NCBI RefSeq assembly: GCF_013044505.1
Contig: NZ_JABERD010000074.1
Coordinates: 1 to 44,732, forward strand
Length of the DNA: 44,732 nt
Direction of reading: 5' to 3'
Origin: Streptomyces sp. S3(2020)
Lineage (GTDB): Bacteria > Actinomycetota > Actinomycetes > Streptomycetales > Streptomycetaceae
The stretch's first letter is position 1. Every line of letters begins with the position of its first letter. A model generated the notes under the pieces. That model did no database searches. It was not told where the DNA came from and saw nothing but the letters and a program-made list of their open reading frames with translations. Positions 26,501 to 33,189 of this stretch are shown here, in pieces. The position numbers and the translations under genes are program-made.

Positions 26501-27982
26501 TTCTCCCTCCCGGACGCACCGGGCGGCGGCGGAACCGACTCCACCCTCGACCTCTACATCGACGGCACCTTCAAGAAGGCCGTCCCGCTCACCTCCAAGT
26601 ACGCCTGGCTGTACGGCGCCGAGGCATCCCCCGGCAACTCACCCTCGGCAGGAGCCCCCCGGCACATCTACGACGAGGCACACCTCCTGCTCGGCGAGAC
26701 CGTGCCCGCGGGCAGCAAGATCCGGCTCCAGAAGGACACCGCCAACACCAGCACCTACACCATCGACTTCATCAACCTGGAACAGGTCGCACCGGTCGCC
26801 AACCCCGACCCCGCGACGTACACCGTGCCCACCGGCTTCACCCACCAGGACGTGCAGAACGCCCTCGACAAGGTGCGCATGGACACCACCGGCACCCTCG
26901 TCGGCGTCTACCTCCCGCCCGGCGACTACGCGACATCGAGCAAGTTCCAGGTCTACGGCAAGGCCGTCAAGGTCGTCGGCGCCGGCCCCTGGTACACGCA
27001 GTTCCACGCCCCGACCACCCAGGACAACACCGACATCGGCTTCCGCGCCGACGCGACCGCCAAGGGCTCGCTCTTCAAGGGCTTCACCTACTTCGGCAAC
27101 TACACCTCGCGCATCGACGGACCCGGAAAGGTCTTCGACTTCGCGAGCGTCACCGACATCACCATCGACGACGTCTGGAACGAGCACATGGTGTGCCTCT
27201 ACTGGGGCGCCAACACCGACCGCGTCACCATCAAGAACTCGCGGATCCGCGACATGTTCGCCGACGGCATCAACATGACCAACGGATCCACCGACAACCT
27301 CGTCACCAACAACGACGCCCGCGCCACCGGCGACGACAGCTTCGCGCTGTTCTCCGCCATCGACGCCGGCGGCGCCGACATGAAGAACAACGTCTACGAG
27401 AACCTCACCTCCACCCTGACCTGGCGGGCCGCGGGCATCGCCGTCTACGGCGGCTACGACAACACCTTCCGCAACATCCACATCGCGGACACGCTCGTCT
27501 ACTCCGGCATCACGATCTCCTCGCTCGACTTCGGCTACCCGATGAACGGCTTCGGAACCGGGCCGACGACCTTCGAGAACGTCTCGGTCGTCAGAGCGGG
27601 CGGTCACTTCTGGGGCGACCAGACCTTCCCCGCCATCTGGCTCTTCTCGGCCTCGAAGGTCTTCCAGGGCATCCGCGTCAACCACGTGGACATCGTCGAT
27701 CCCACCTACAGCGGCATCATGTTCCAGACCAAGTACACCGGCGGCCAACCCGAGAACCCGGTGAAGGACACCGTCTTCAACGACATCTCCATCAGCGGCG
27801 CCCGCAAGAGCGGCGACACCTGGGACGCCAAGTCCGGCTTCGGTATCTGGGCCAACGAACTCCCCGAACCGGGCCAGGGCCCGGCCGTGGGGGAGGCCAC
27901 CATCAACTGCCTGCGCATGCGCGACAACGCCCAGGACATCCGCAACACGACAGCCTTCAAACTCACCGTCAACCCCTGCTGA
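23597..27982 (+). CDS. Secreted multidomain GH87 alpha-1,3-glucanase (mutanase)
   Basis: 1461 residues from ATG 23597 (site GGAGAGG, 5 bases away). A long basic N-region leads to the signal segment WLSAVLVTCLLALGGPLMTA, cut near AQA-AG (about residue 64). Then come two discoidin/F5-8C domains (about 70-340, each with YWES), two fibronectin-III domains (about 346-530), a third discoidin domain (531-670), two CARDB domains (about 675-895), a carbohydrate-binding-like beta domain opening YEAEDGTTGG (about 908-1065) and a C-terminal right-handed beta-helix (about 1070-1461). In the helix, ADGIN gives Asp1223 and TGDDS gives Asp1246/Asp1247. The spacing of 23/24 residues equals that of the catalytic aspartates I recall for Paenibacillus GH87 (Asp1045, 1068, 1069). 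Discoidin-rich architecture is also typical of GH87. It would cut alpha-1,3-glucan of fungal walls or mutan outside the cell and feed the adjacent importer. Confidence 0.85.
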   Translation: MRRTHPSRRLGIGRPAAGPTAVGPLPVPAHAAAERAPSWRARWLSAVLVTCLLALGGPLMTAQAAGGPDIALGDAASASSANSGYAAANITDGDQGSYWESAGAGLPQWVQADLGGSERIDEVVLRLPAGWESRTQTLAVQGSADGTTFATLKASAGYSFSPAAANTVTIDFAATQARYVRVAVSANTGWQAAQLSELEVHAAGESSADLAAGKTLKASSHTEGYTAPNANDGNRASYWESANNAFPQWLEADLGASLAVDRVVLKLPAGWSARSQTLKIQGSTNGTDYTDLSASRAYAFTAAADNTATITFDSTTTRHVRVLVTANTVQPAAQISELEIYGPSSGDTRAPTAPTGLAYTQPATGQIKLTWTAATDNVGVTGYDIYANGTLLTGVAADVTTFTDSRPPDQTVSYRVRARDAAGNQSGDSNTVTRIGDAGDTQAPTAPANLAFTEPAGGRIKLTWTASSDNAGVTAYDIYANNTLRDSVAGTATTFTDTQPATSTVTYYVRAKDAVGNQSGNSNTVTRNGTGGTGSNLAVGKPIDASSTVHTYVATNANDNSTATYWEGAGGSYPNTLTVKLGANAEVDRLVLKLNPDDAWSARTQTIEILGREQSASAYTGLVAAKSYSFDPASGNTITIPVNARTADVRLRFTANSGAPAGQLAEFQVIGVAAPNPDLLVTDLTTAPAAPVESDSITVTATVRNAGPVAAGASKLAVRLGDTKVASADVGALAAGAQTTVSASIGRRDAGSYELSAVADDTDVVIEQNETDNTYTRPTALVVKPVAGSDLITTAVATTPSSPSAGDTVSFKATVKNQGTEPTTTGSHGVTLTLLDKQGSTVRTLTGAHDGILAPGDSAVVTLGPWTAANGTYTVKTVLAADSNELPVKRENNTATQSLFVGRGANMPYDMYEAEDGTTGGGATVLGPNRTVGDPAGEASGRKAVRLDATGEYIEFTTRATTNTLVTRFSLPDAPGGGGTDSTLDLYIDGTFKKAVPLTSKYAWLYGAEASPGNSPSAGAPRHIYDEAHLLLGETVPAGSKIRLQKDTANTSTYTIDFINLEQVAPVANPDPATYTVPTGFTHQDVQNALDKVRMDTTGTLVGVYLPPGDYATSSKFQVYGKAVKVVGAGPWYTQFHAPTTQDNTDIGFRADATAKGSLFKGFTYFGNYTSRIDGPGKVFDFASVTDITIDDVWNEHMVCLYWGANTDRVTIKNSRIRDMFADGINMTNGSTDNLVTNNDARATGDDSFALFSAIDAGGADMKNNVYENLTSTLTWRAAGIAVYGGYDNTFRNIHIADTLVYSGITISSLDFGYPMNGFGTGPTTFENVSVVRAGGHFWGDQTFPAIWLFSASKVFQGIRVNHVDIVDPTYSGIMFQTKYTGGQPENPVKDTVFNDISISGARKSGDTWDAKSGFGIWANELPEPGQGPAVGEATINCLRMRDNAQDIRNTTAFKLTVNPC

Positions 27983-27985
27983 GGC

Positions 27986-28020
27986 GGGTGCCCTGGTAGA
28001 ACAGTGCGCCGTGGGCACCC
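27986..28020 (+). terminator. Stem-loop after the glucanase gene, overlapping the next start codon
   Basis: GGGTGCCC (27986-27993) pairs perfectly with GGGCACCC (28013-28020) over a 19-base loop, beginning three bases after the glucanase stop. It may end the glucanase transcript. The right arm covers bases 3-10 of the next gene, so if read through it would also shield that GTG start. Confidence 0.45.
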
Positions 28021-28634
28021 AGGAGCGCGGCCGAAAGGTGTACCGGCCGCTGCGGCGGGCCGGACTCGAGGTGATCCCGGACGCCGTTCCGGACGGCACG
28101 ATCCCGTTCGTCGTCGGTTACCGTGCCGAGGACGTGGCCGGCGGCTTCTCCCACCGGTACGACACCCCACGGCTCGTCGAGCGGCTCAACGAGGACTGGT
28201 ACGACCTCGCCGTCTCCACGGGTCTTCTCGACGACCGGCGCGAGTTCCTCGTCCAGCTTCCGCAGGGCACCCGCACCCACCGGGCCGCCCTGCGGAACCT
28301 GCACGGCGACAGTGCCTCACCGGCGCTCTGGACCCGGGTCCGGCTCCTGGACCCCTGGGACATCATGGGCCGGGGCGCGGCATCGGCGTTCCTCGGCATA
28401 CACGCGGGCCATCCGGGCTTCGCCATGATGGCTCTCGACAGCAGCGTGTACATCACCGCCTCGACGGGCGAGACCGGCGTCGACGTGTTCGCGGTGCGCC
28501 ACCCGGACCGCTCGGAGAACATCGTCCAGCACCTGGAGGGGATCGTTCTGCGCGACAGTCCCGATGTCTATCGCGAGTTCAAGGAGCGGATCGCGGTCTG
28601 GCTCGCGGGCAGAACCGAGCGCCCGCCGTCATGA
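28011..28634 (+). CDS. Cytoplasmic protein of unknown function
   Basis: 207 residues from GTG 28011, the only start that keeps the full N-terminus; no ribosome site is visible before it, so a start further in (for example GTG 28071) cannot be excluded. The protein is a mixed alpha/beta sequence without signal or membrane segments. It includes the well-ordered stretches PFVVGYRAEDVAGGFSHRYD, LNEDWYDLAVSTGLLDDRRE, LWTRVRLLDPWDIMGRG and HPGFAMMALDSSVYITASTG. Composition and codon use are normal for the window. No family recognised. It follows the glucanase by 28 bases but is probably separate from the sugar locus; it ends in a 6-base convergent overlap with the LysR gene. Confidence 0.7.
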   Translation: MGTQERGRKVYRPLRRAGLEVIPDAVPDGTIPFVVGYRAEDVAGGFSHRYDTPRLVERLNEDWYDLAVSTGLLDDRREFLVQLPQGTRTHRAALRNLHGDSASPALWTRVRLLDPWDIMGRGAASAFLGIHAGHPGFAMMALDSSVYITASTGETGVDVFAVRHPDRSENIVQHLEGIVLRDSPDVYREFKERIAVWLAGRTERPPS

Positions 28635-29576
28635 GAGCGGCCGCGCCCGACGCTCCCGTGACATGGGTCCGGACCCTTGAGGGGGATCTTGGTCGAGGGC
28701 GGTAAGAAGGCGTGGGACCAGGGGGTTTGAGTCGGTCTTCCGCCAGGCGACGGCGACTCGGGTGCGGGTGGTGTGGGGATCGAGCCTGCGGAAGGCAACG
28801 CCTTTGAGGCGGATACGGCGGATGCACTCCGGGGCCAGTGACACACCCAGCCCGGTCTCCACCAGGGCGCAGACGGTCTGCCATTCCACGGCATGCTGCG
28901 CCACCCGGGGCGTGAAGCCCGCCGTGACGCACAGGCTGGTGATCTGGTCGTACAGCGACGGGCCGGCCGCGCGCGGCAGAAGCACGAAGGGCCAGTGCGC
29001 CAACTGGTCGATGCGGACGGTGCGTTGCGCTGCCAAGGGGTGCGCGGACGGCAGTACGGCCACGAAGGGCTCGGTCAGCACGGTGGCGAACGCGAGTTCC
29101 GTGTCGTCGGCGGGCGGTTCGCGCAACAGGCCGATGTCGATCGACTTGTCGCGCAGAGCGGCGAGTTGCGGGGCGGTGGTCATTTCCTGGATGTCCAGTT
29201 CCGCGGCGGGGAACCCTTCCCGGAAGGTTCGCAGCAGGCCGGGCAGGACGGTCAGGGCGAGGGAGGCGGCGAAGCCGATCCGCAGCCTGCCGACCCTGCC
29301 GCTGCCGACGTCTCGGGCCGCCGCGAGACCGTCCGCGAGGCCGGTGAGGGCGTGCCGGGCGGCAGGAAGGAGTTCCCTGCCTGCCGGGGTGAGGGCGACA
29401 GGTCCCGGTCCGCGGCTGAACAACGGGTGACCGACCGTGCGTTCCAGACGCCGGATCTGCTGGCTCAGCGGAGGCTGGGCGATGCCCAGGCGCATGGCGG
29501 CGCGGCCGAAGTGGAGTTCTTCGGCGAGCACGACGAAGGCGTGCAGTTGCTGAAGAGGAAGTTCAGGGCGTTCCAT
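28629..29576 (-). CDS. LysR-family transcriptional regulator
   Basis: 315 residues, ATG 29576. The N-terminal winged helix-turn-helix (about 5-65) reads LQQLHAFVVLAEELHFGRAA and then PPLSQQIRRLERTVGHPLFS, the classical LysR signature. The effector-binding domain occupies about 90-295 (RLRIGFAASLALTVLPGLLR, IDIGLLREPPAD, LPSAHPLA). It is divergent from the RidA and ABM-monooxygenase genes, the usual arrangement for a LysR protein controlling its neighbours and itself. Inducers of this family are small metabolites; none can be named here. Confidence 0.95.
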   Translation of the reverse strand: MERPELPLQQLHAFVVLAEELHFGRAAMRLGIAQPPLSQQIRRLERTVGHPLFSRGPGPVALTPAGRELLPAARHALTGLADGLAAARDVGSGRVGRLRIGFAASLALTVLPGLLRTFREGFPAAELDIQEMTTAPQLAALRDKSIDIGLLREPPADDTELAFATVLTEPFVAVLPSAHPLAAQRTVRIDQLAHWPFVLLPRAAGPSLYDQITSLCVTAGFTPRVAQHAVEWQTVCALVETGLGVSLAPECIRRIRLKGVAFRRLDPHTTRTRVAVAWRKTDSNPLVPRLLTALDQDPPQGSGPMSRERRARPLS

Positions 29577-29586
29577 ACGCTCAGGG

Positions 29587-29612
29587 ATATCACCTCATAC
29601 CTGAGGCTGTAT
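29587..29612. promoter_or_regulatory. Operator-like palindrome in the LysR/RidA divergent promoter
   Basis: CCTCA-TACC-TGAGG (29593-29606) is a perfect inverted repeat, and the flanking ATA (29587) and TAT (29610) are placed symmetrically, giving a 26-bp partial palindrome. It lies 10 bases upstream of the LysR start and 37 before the RidA start, in the only AT-rich part of the gap. It is the likely binding site of the LysR protein. Confidence 0.6.
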
Positions 29613-29648
29613 TAGACGTATCGGTGCTGCTCACCTAGCGTTCGGCGC

Positions 29649-30038
29649 ATGACGGAGCGACGTTCCATCCTCAGCGGTTCGACGTTCGAAGAGCGCATCG
29701 GCTATGCCCGTGCCGTCGTCGACGGCGACTGGGTCCATGTGTCCGGGACGACCGGGTTCGACTACGCGACCATGACGATCTCCGACGACGTGGTGGAGCA
29801 GGCCGAGCAGTGCCTGCGCAACATCGAGGCCGCGCTGGCCGAGGCGGAGTGTGCCTTCGCCGACGTGGTGCGCGTGCGTTATCTGCTGCCTGACCGGGCC
29901 GACTTCGAGCCCTGCTGGCCCGTACTGCGACGGGCCTTCGGCCAGGTCCGCCCGGCCGCCACGATGCTCATGTGCGGTCTCTCCGATCCCCGTATGAGGA
30001 TCGAGATCGAGGTGTACGCGCGACGGGCCACGGCGTGA
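29649..30038 (+). CDS. RidA/YjgF-family protein
   Basis: 129 residues, the usual size. Conserved parts are FEERIGYARAVVDGDWVHVS, GTTGFD, EQAEQCLRNIEAALAEAEC and the C-terminal MRIEIEVYARRA. RidA trimers deaminate reactive enamine/imine intermediates. In this copy the catalytic-arginine region reads VVRVRYLLPDRADFEPCW, followed by RPAATMLMCGLSDPRMRIEIE where archetypal RidA has RxxVxV...P...VEIE, so it may belong to a non-archetypal subgroup. It has little ribosome-site signal before its ATG. It is followed 51 bases later by the monooxygenase-like gene, and both are divergent from the LysR regulator. Confidence 0.9.
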   Translation: MTERRSILSGSTFEERIGYARAVVDGDWVHVSGTTGFDYATMTISDDVVEQAEQCLRNIEAALAEAECAFADVVRVRYLLPDRADFEPCWPVLRRAFGQVRPAATMLMCGLSDPRMRIEIEVYARRATA

Positions 30039-30089
30039 CCTGTATCCCTCGACCGATGCGTCCCCGCCACGAAAGGACACCGGATCGTC

Positions 30090-30470
30090 GTGCCCACCCT
30101 TCCTCACAGTGACGCCGTGACCGGTCACCCCGAAGCACTTGCCACGCCCGTCGAAGCCTTTGAACCCCCCTACTACGTGGCTGTCTTCACCACGGTGCGA
30201 ACCGAGGACCAGAGCGACTTCAGCGAGACGAATGCACGCCTGGAAGACCTGGTCAAGGACCTCCCCGGATACCTGGGGATGGACCACGCGCAGACCCCCG
30301 GCGGCCTGGGCATCACCGTCAGCTACTTCCGTGACGCCGACGCCCTCACACAGTGGCGGACCAACGCCGAGCACCGCGCGGCGCAGAAGCGCGGGCGGGC
30401 CGACTGGTACCAGAGCTACACGCTGCATGTCGCGAGGGTGGAGCGGAGCCACGGGTTCACGCGAGCGTAG
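30090..30470 (+). CDS. ABM-superfamily (antibiotic biosynthesis monooxygenase-like) protein
   Basis: 126 residues from GTG 30090. After a 25-residue head, the ferredoxin-like dimeric alpha/beta-barrel pattern is clear: YYVAVFTTVRTEDQSDFSET, LEDLVKDLPGYLGMDHAQ, GLGITVSYFRDADALTQWRT, then AEHRAAQKRGRADWYQSYTL. This matches small stress or quinone-oxidising ABM proteins with the usual W..(N)aEH...Q..G...Y ending. Members oxidise phenolics without cofactor or act in heme/quinone handling. The operon with RidA and the divergent LysR gene suggests detoxifying a reactive small molecule; this is inference. Confidence 0.88.
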   Translation: MPTLPHSDAVTGHPEALATPVEAFEPPYYVAVFTTVRTEDQSDFSETNARLEDLVKDLPGYLGMDHAQTPGGLGITVSYFRDADALTQWRTNAEHRAAQKRGRADWYQSYTLHVARVERSHGFTRA

Positions 30471-30486
30471 GCCCGGCGGCCCTGCC

Positions 30487-31413
30487 TCATGCGGTGGCCA
30501 GCACCGCGATGAACCCGGCCAGTGCCGCCAGCAGCCCGAGCCATGCCAGCGCATGTACTGTCCGCGGAGCCTTCTTCGTGAGGCGCTCCATCACCTGGTA
30601 CATCGCGGAGACGATGAGCAGCGCCGCCGTGACATGCAGCAGCACCGCCAGGCTCACCCCCACGACCGCGCCGGCTCTCCAGAAGCGACCCCAGGTCACC
30701 GACCAGACCACCGAGAACACGATCGCCGCCGTCAGACCGCCGACGAGTTCCACCCACCAGGGCCGGTCGCCCATCCACCACAGGCCGCCGAGCCAGGAGA
30801 CCTCGACGTCGAAGAGGTCGAGGGTCGCCCAGGTACCGAGGACCAGGATTCCCAGACCCGTCACTCCCACGATCAGGCGGTAGCGCCACTTGAGCCACGT
30901 CGACCAGTTCGTTCCCTCACCGCGCAGCATGGTCGCCATCGCTACCGCCGACCAGATCAGCCACCGCCGGATCAGCGCGGTGCCGGCGTCCGCCAGCGCA
31001 TCGCGCAGTACACGGTCGGCTTCCGCACGCCACACGACCTCCCCGTCGGTCGAGGTGTACTCCGGAGTGCCCTCCGGGTGGCTCAGTCCGTCGTGCAGCA
31101 ACGTGGCCGGGAGATGCTCGCCGGTCTTCGGCACGAGCCAGGTGAGGAACGTGGGCACCGAGGTCAGGTCGGTGTGGAACGTACCGGTCTCCCGGGGTAC
31201 CAGGAGCTCGCCCAAGTGCCGGTCGCGGTAGGCGATACGGCGCTGCATCATGAAGCACTCGCGGCCGTCCTCGACGATCCGCTCGAGTTCGATGCGGGCA
31301 TCGGAGCCGGGGTCGGGCAGGACTTCCGGCTGTCCCGGTGAAGCGTCGATCCCCCCGTCGTAGAACCGGCGCGGTTCCTGCGCGATCGGGTTACTGCCGT
31401 CAGGTACAGCCAT
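30487..31413 (-). CDS. DUF1353 domain fused to a multi-pass membrane region
   Basis: 308 residues from ATG 31413 (site GGGAGG five bases before). The N-terminal soluble part (about 20-165) contains the DUF1353 motif block TGTFHTDLTSVPTFLTWLVP followed by EHLPATLLHDGLSH, with the characteristic T-D-[LF]-x-S-[VI]-P and H-D pairs; DUF1353 is found mainly in phage-related and small uncharacterised proteins. The C-terminal half has four or five hydrophobic segments (WLIWSAVAMATML, LIVGVTGLGILVLGTWATL, VELVGGLTAAIVFSVVW, VVGVSLAVLLHVTAALLIVS, ALAWLGLLAALAGFIAVL). The conserved Asp/His suggest a hydrolase-like site, but no activity is established. Convergent with the ABM gene. Confidence 0.85.
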   Translation of the reverse strand: MAVPDGSNPIAQEPRRFYDGGIDASPGQPEVLPDPGSDARIELERIVEDGRECFMMQRRIAYRDRHLGELLVPRETGTFHTDLTSVPTFLTWLVPKTGEHLPATLLHDGLSHPEGTPEYTSTDGEVVWRAEADRVLRDALADAGTALIRRWLIWSAVAMATMLRGEGTNWSTWLKWRYRLIVGVTGLGILVLGTWATLDLFDVEVSWLGGLWWMGDRPWWVELVGGLTAAIVFSVVWSVTWGRFWRAGAVVGVSLAVLLHVTAALLIVSAMYQVMERLTKKAPRTVHALAWLGLLAALAGFIAVLATA

Positions 31414-31513
31414 GGAGGCCTCCCTCTTGCCAGACGGGTTCCCCGTCCATATTCCCGCCGCCCACCTGCCCCTACTCACCCTCGTCACGGTCAGTCACCC
31501 GGATGCCCTCACC

Positions 31514-31555
31514 GCCGGACCCGCCGTACTCCTCCTCGGCCTCCACGCCACCCTC
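31514..31555 (+). repeat. 42-bp copy of the MFS gene 3' region (copy 1)
   Basis: This block matches 32959-33000, inside the MFS gene, at 40 of 42 bases by eye. Read in the matching frame it gives AGPAVLLLGLHATL, against AGPAVLLLGLHTTL in the MFS protein. Sequence before and after the block is unrelated. It looks like the residue of a second, deleted MFS gene. Confidence 0.8.
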
Positions 31556-31556
31556 G

Positions 31557-31822
31557 CGGCGCATCACCGTCTACGGCACCACCTACCGATGGAGACTTCG
31601 CGGACGGCCGACCTACGACCAGGCAATGGTGTGGGCGCCCCTGACCTATGCGGTCGAGTACGCCGAGACTCCCGGCGCGGCACTGGTGGTCACCACCGAC
31701 CAGCCGCACCCGAGCAACTGGTTCGAGACCTACGCCGGCCCCGTCCTGCCCTCTGACGTCGCCGACAGCATTCGCATCGCGCGCGCCCAGGGCCGGACAC
31801 CCGAAAGGGCCGGCAGCGGCCC
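31557..31822 (+). pseudogene. Start-less fragment of a small actinomycete protein
   Basis: Directly after the 42-bp repeat, a different frame gives ITVYGTTYRWRLRGRPTYDQ, then APLTYAVEYAETPGAALVVT and TDQPHPSNWFETYAGPVLPS. This is coherent protein sequence resembling a family of roughly 90-residue hypothetical proteins I associate with Streptomyces (YGTTYRWRxRxRPTY opening). No ATG, GTG or TTG lies near the expected start, no ribosome site is present, and the frame runs on without a stop into the MFS gene. The N-terminus therefore seems to have been lost in the same rearrangement that left the MFS remnant. The function of the family is unknown to me. Confidence 0.55.
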
Positions 31823-31875
31823 CCGTTCCTGTAATCCGTTGACGGGCACACCGCCCAGCTTCGACGATCAGGCGC

Positions 31876-33126
31876 ATGTCCGCCGCCTTGGCGCCTCTGC
31901 GCCACCGCCCGTTCCGTCACCTCTTCATCGGTACGACGGCCAACCTGCTCGGCAACGGGGTGGCGCCGATCGCCCTGGCCTTCGCCGTGCTCGACGCCAC
32001 CGGCTCGGTCGGCTCGCTCGGACTGGTGGTCGGCGCCCACTCCCTCACCGGGATCGTCTTCCTGCTGTACGGCGGGGTACTGGCGGACCGGCTGCCGCGC
32101 GGCCCGCTGCTGGTCGGCAGCAGCGTGGTCAGTGCCGTGAGCCAGGCGGTGATCGCCGCCCTGGTCCTCACGCATAACGCCGCCATTCCCCTGCTCATGG
32201 CGCTCGCCGCGGTCAACGGGGCGTCCAGCTCCTGCTACCAGCCCGCCGCCCAGGCCCTGCTCCCGCAGACCGTGCCGCCCGAATCGCGCCGCGGAGCCCT
32301 CGCGCTCTCCCGGATCGCGGGCAGCAGCGCGACGATCGTGGGCGCCTCGCTGGGCGGCGTACTGGTCGCCGCGGTCGGCCCGGGCTGGGGCCTGGCCGTC
32401 GACGCGCTCAGCTTTGCGCTCGCCGCCGTGTTCTTCGCGCTGGTCCGTGTCCAGGTCGCGCCACCCGCGCCCAGCGCCGGTCTGGTGTACGAACTGCGCG
32501 TCGGCTGGCAGGAGTTCACGTCCCGCAGCTGGGTGTGGGTGATCGTGGTGGCCTTCTGCTTCCTCAACGCCGGTGTCACCGCCTCGTACACCGTCCTCGG
32601 CCCGGCCGTCGCCGACACCACCGGAATCGGCCGCACAGGCTGGGGACTGGCCGTCGCCGCGGGCTCGCTCGGCGCGGTCGCCGGCGGCGTACTGTCGCTG
32701 AGATGGCGGCCCCGGCGTGCCATCCTCGTCGGCTGCGCGCTGATGAGCCTGACGGCGACGATCCCGTTGCTGCTCGCACTCGCCCCGTACACCTGGGTGC
32801 TGGTCGTGGCCAACTTCGCAGCGGGTGTAGGCGTCGAACAGGCCGGCGTCGCCTGGTACTCGACCCTCAACGAGCAGATCCCCGAAGACCGCCTTGCCCG
32901 CGTCTACGCCTACGACGACCTCGGCTCCTACCTCGCACTCCCGCTCGCCCAATTCTCTGCCGGGCCCGCCGTACTCCTCCTCGGCCTCCACACCACCCTC
33001 TACGCCGCTGCCACGCTCATCCTCCTCGCCACCCTCGTCATGGTCGCCACCCCCTCCATCCGAGCACTGGCCCCGACGACTGAAAAACCGCTACCCGCCG
33101 CCTCCGAGGAACCAGTGCCTCGATGA
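31876..33126 (+). CDS. MFS transporter (EntS/MFS_3-like exporter)
   Basis: 416 residues from ATG 31876, with about twelve hydrophobic segments. The opening LRHRPFRHLFIGTTANLLGN and the motif-A-like loop YGGVLADRLPRGPLLVGSSV between helices 2 and 3 are typical of the 12-helix MFS_3 exporters. The middle has the long loop about 190-215, and the C-terminal half includes EDRLARVYAYDDLGSYLALP. The family exports small molecules such as siderophores, macrolides and other drugs by proton antiport. The ribosome site is weak. The 3' end carries the 42-bp segment repeated upstream at 31514. Downstream lies a decayed regulator on the opposite strand. Confidence 0.92.
   Translation: MSAALAPLRHRPFRHLFIGTTANLLGNGVAPIALAFAVLDATGSVGSLGLVVGAHSLTGIVFLLYGGVLADRLPRGPLLVGSSVVSAVSQAVIAALVLTHNAAIPLLMALAAVNGASSSCYQPAAQALLPQTVPPESRRGALALSRIAGSSATIVGASLGGVLVAAVGPGWGLAVDALSFALAAVFFALVRVQVAPPAPSAGLVYELRVGWQEFTSRSWVWVIVVAFCFLNAGVTASYTVLGPAVADTTGIGRTGWGLAVAAGSLGAVAGGVLSLRWRPRRAILVGCALMSLTATIPLLLALAPYTWVLVVANFAAGVGVEQAGVAWYSTLNEQIPEDRLARVYAYDDLGSYLALPLAQFSAGPAVLLLGLHTTLYAAATLILLATLVMVATPSIRALAPTTEKPLPAASEEPVPR
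32959..33000 (+). repeat. 42-bp direct repeat (copy 2, within the MFS gene)
   Basis: Partner of 31514-31555, two mismatches in 42 bases, same orientation, 1445 bases apart. Here it is in its native reading frame near the end of the MFS gene. Confidence 0.8.
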
Positions 33127-33189
33127 ACTCGCCCCGCTTGCGCGGCCTGGTTCGTCAGGGCTCGACACCTTGCTGCTGACAGGTCCGTT

